Source: Maribacter sp. 4G9 (GTDB lineage: Bacteria > Bacteroidota > Bacteroidia > Flavobacteriales > Flavobacteriaceae). Taken from it: 64,000 nt of DNA. A model generated the notes under the pieces. It worked only from the letters and a program-made list of their open reading frames with translations, was not told where the DNA came from and searched no databases. Shown here piece after piece: positions 63,721 through 64,000 of the stretch (the first letter of the stretch is position 1; every line of letters starts with the position of its first letter). The DNA lies in NCBI RefSeq assembly GCF_002742265.1, contig NZ_MDGL01000179.1, forward strand, positions 62,001 through 126,000. The letters run 5' to 3'. The translations under genes and the position numbers were made by a program.

Positions 63721-64000
63721 ATGAACGATCAGAAATCCATTAAGCTACCTAATATAATAAGAACATCAGCGTTGTTTGCCCTGCTCGGTATTTTTTGTTT
63801 TTCGTCTTTGTCGGCACAAAGCGATGCCAAAAAGGTCGCAAAAATAGGGGAAACCGTCACGGCGCTCTACAAGGCAATGGTGGATAAGGATAAAAGCCTA
63901 TTGGAAGAATTGACATTGGATAAACTAACCTATGGTCATTCTAGCGGTACCATAGAGAATAAGGACCAATATGTTGATGGTGTACTCAACGGGGCATTTC
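63721..64000 (+). CDS. Exported NTF2-like (DUF4440/SnoaL-like) protein, 3' end outside window
   Basis: The first 93 codons are visible. ATG at 63721, a signal peptide (hydrophobic core about residues 16-29, cleavage near SLSAQ), then a helix and the DUF4440 pattern (TALYKAMVDKDKSLLEELTL, LTYGHSSGTIENKDQYVDG). NTF2-like folds host diverse isomerases, dehydratases and binding proteins. It follows the RraA-like gene by 18 bp, so it belongs to the same operon. Confidence 0.8.
   Translation, partial: MNDQKSIKLPNIIRTSALFALLGIFCFSSLSAQSDAKKVAKIGETVTALYKAMVDKDKSLLEELTLDKLTYGHSSGTIENKDQYVDGVLNGAF

Overview
The window is a chromosomal segment from a member of the Bacteroidota, almost certainly a (probably marine) Flavobacteriaceae. 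Grounds: the type IX secretion / gliding block gldK-gldL-gldM-gldN, an ECF sigma - FecR - SusC - SusD locus, Bacteroidota-style promoters (TAnnTTTG -7 boxes, hardly any Shine-Dalgarno sequences), an AT-leaning base composition and the synteny miaB - sigma54 activator - lptE - secG - groS - groL. No rRNA, tRNA, insertion sequence, prophage or CRISPR array was seen.

Layout. 1-6.3 kb: the 3' part of a DRGH nuclease gene, then the cell-elongation operon mreB-mreC-mreD-mrdA(PBP2)-rodA on the minus strand. 6.3-8.4 kb: purH and a GAF-domain protein. 8.6-8.7 kb: a 32-residue very basic peptide between strong hairpins. 8.8-16 kb (minus): miaB, a sigma54-type AAA+ activator, a 35-residue membrane peptide between 7-nt tandem repeats, lptE, a TPR-like gene, secG, then groS-groL behind a sigma54-looking promoter. 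16.2-20.7 kb: an LVIVD-repeat lipoprotein and a large sortilin/BNR-propeller protein, convergent. 20.9-29.4 kb (plus): topA, a ureohydrolase-fold protein with damaged metal site, and gldKLMN. 29.4-34.6 kb: FAD oxidoreductase, ABC-F ATPase, two tandem secreted LRR proteins. 35-41.7 kb: RND efflux operon and small genes. 41.7-48.5 kb: GIN-domain protein, AraC regulator and a hydroxyproline-catabolism operon. 48.5-52.2 kb (minus): a frameshifted ablB-like acetyltransferase and proC-proB-proA. 52.2-53.7 kb (minus): a sigma70 paralog tightly followed by an rpsU (bS21) gene and a small unknown ORF. 54.1-64 kb (plus): ECF sigma, FecR, SusC (interrupted by an in-frame TAA), SusD, a Tat-exported enolase-superfamily enzyme, an exported RraA-family protein and the start of an exported NTF2-like gene.

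How it fits together. Housekeeping blocks (cell shape, chaperonin, secretion, proline synthesis) are interleaved with accessory catabolic loci. Two accessory regions stand out. (1) The SusCD locus carries an acid-sugar-dehydratase-like enzyme and an RraA/aldolase-like enzyme, both with export signals, which suggests a periplasmic dehydration / aldol-cleavage route. (2) The sigma70-like and bS21 genes lie 15 bp apart and both look divergent from what I recall of the flavobacterial housekeeping copies, suggesting a paralogous module coupling promoter choice to ribosome composition. Two genes are broken in this sequence: susC (nonsense codon) and the ablB-like gene (-1 frameshift in a T run).
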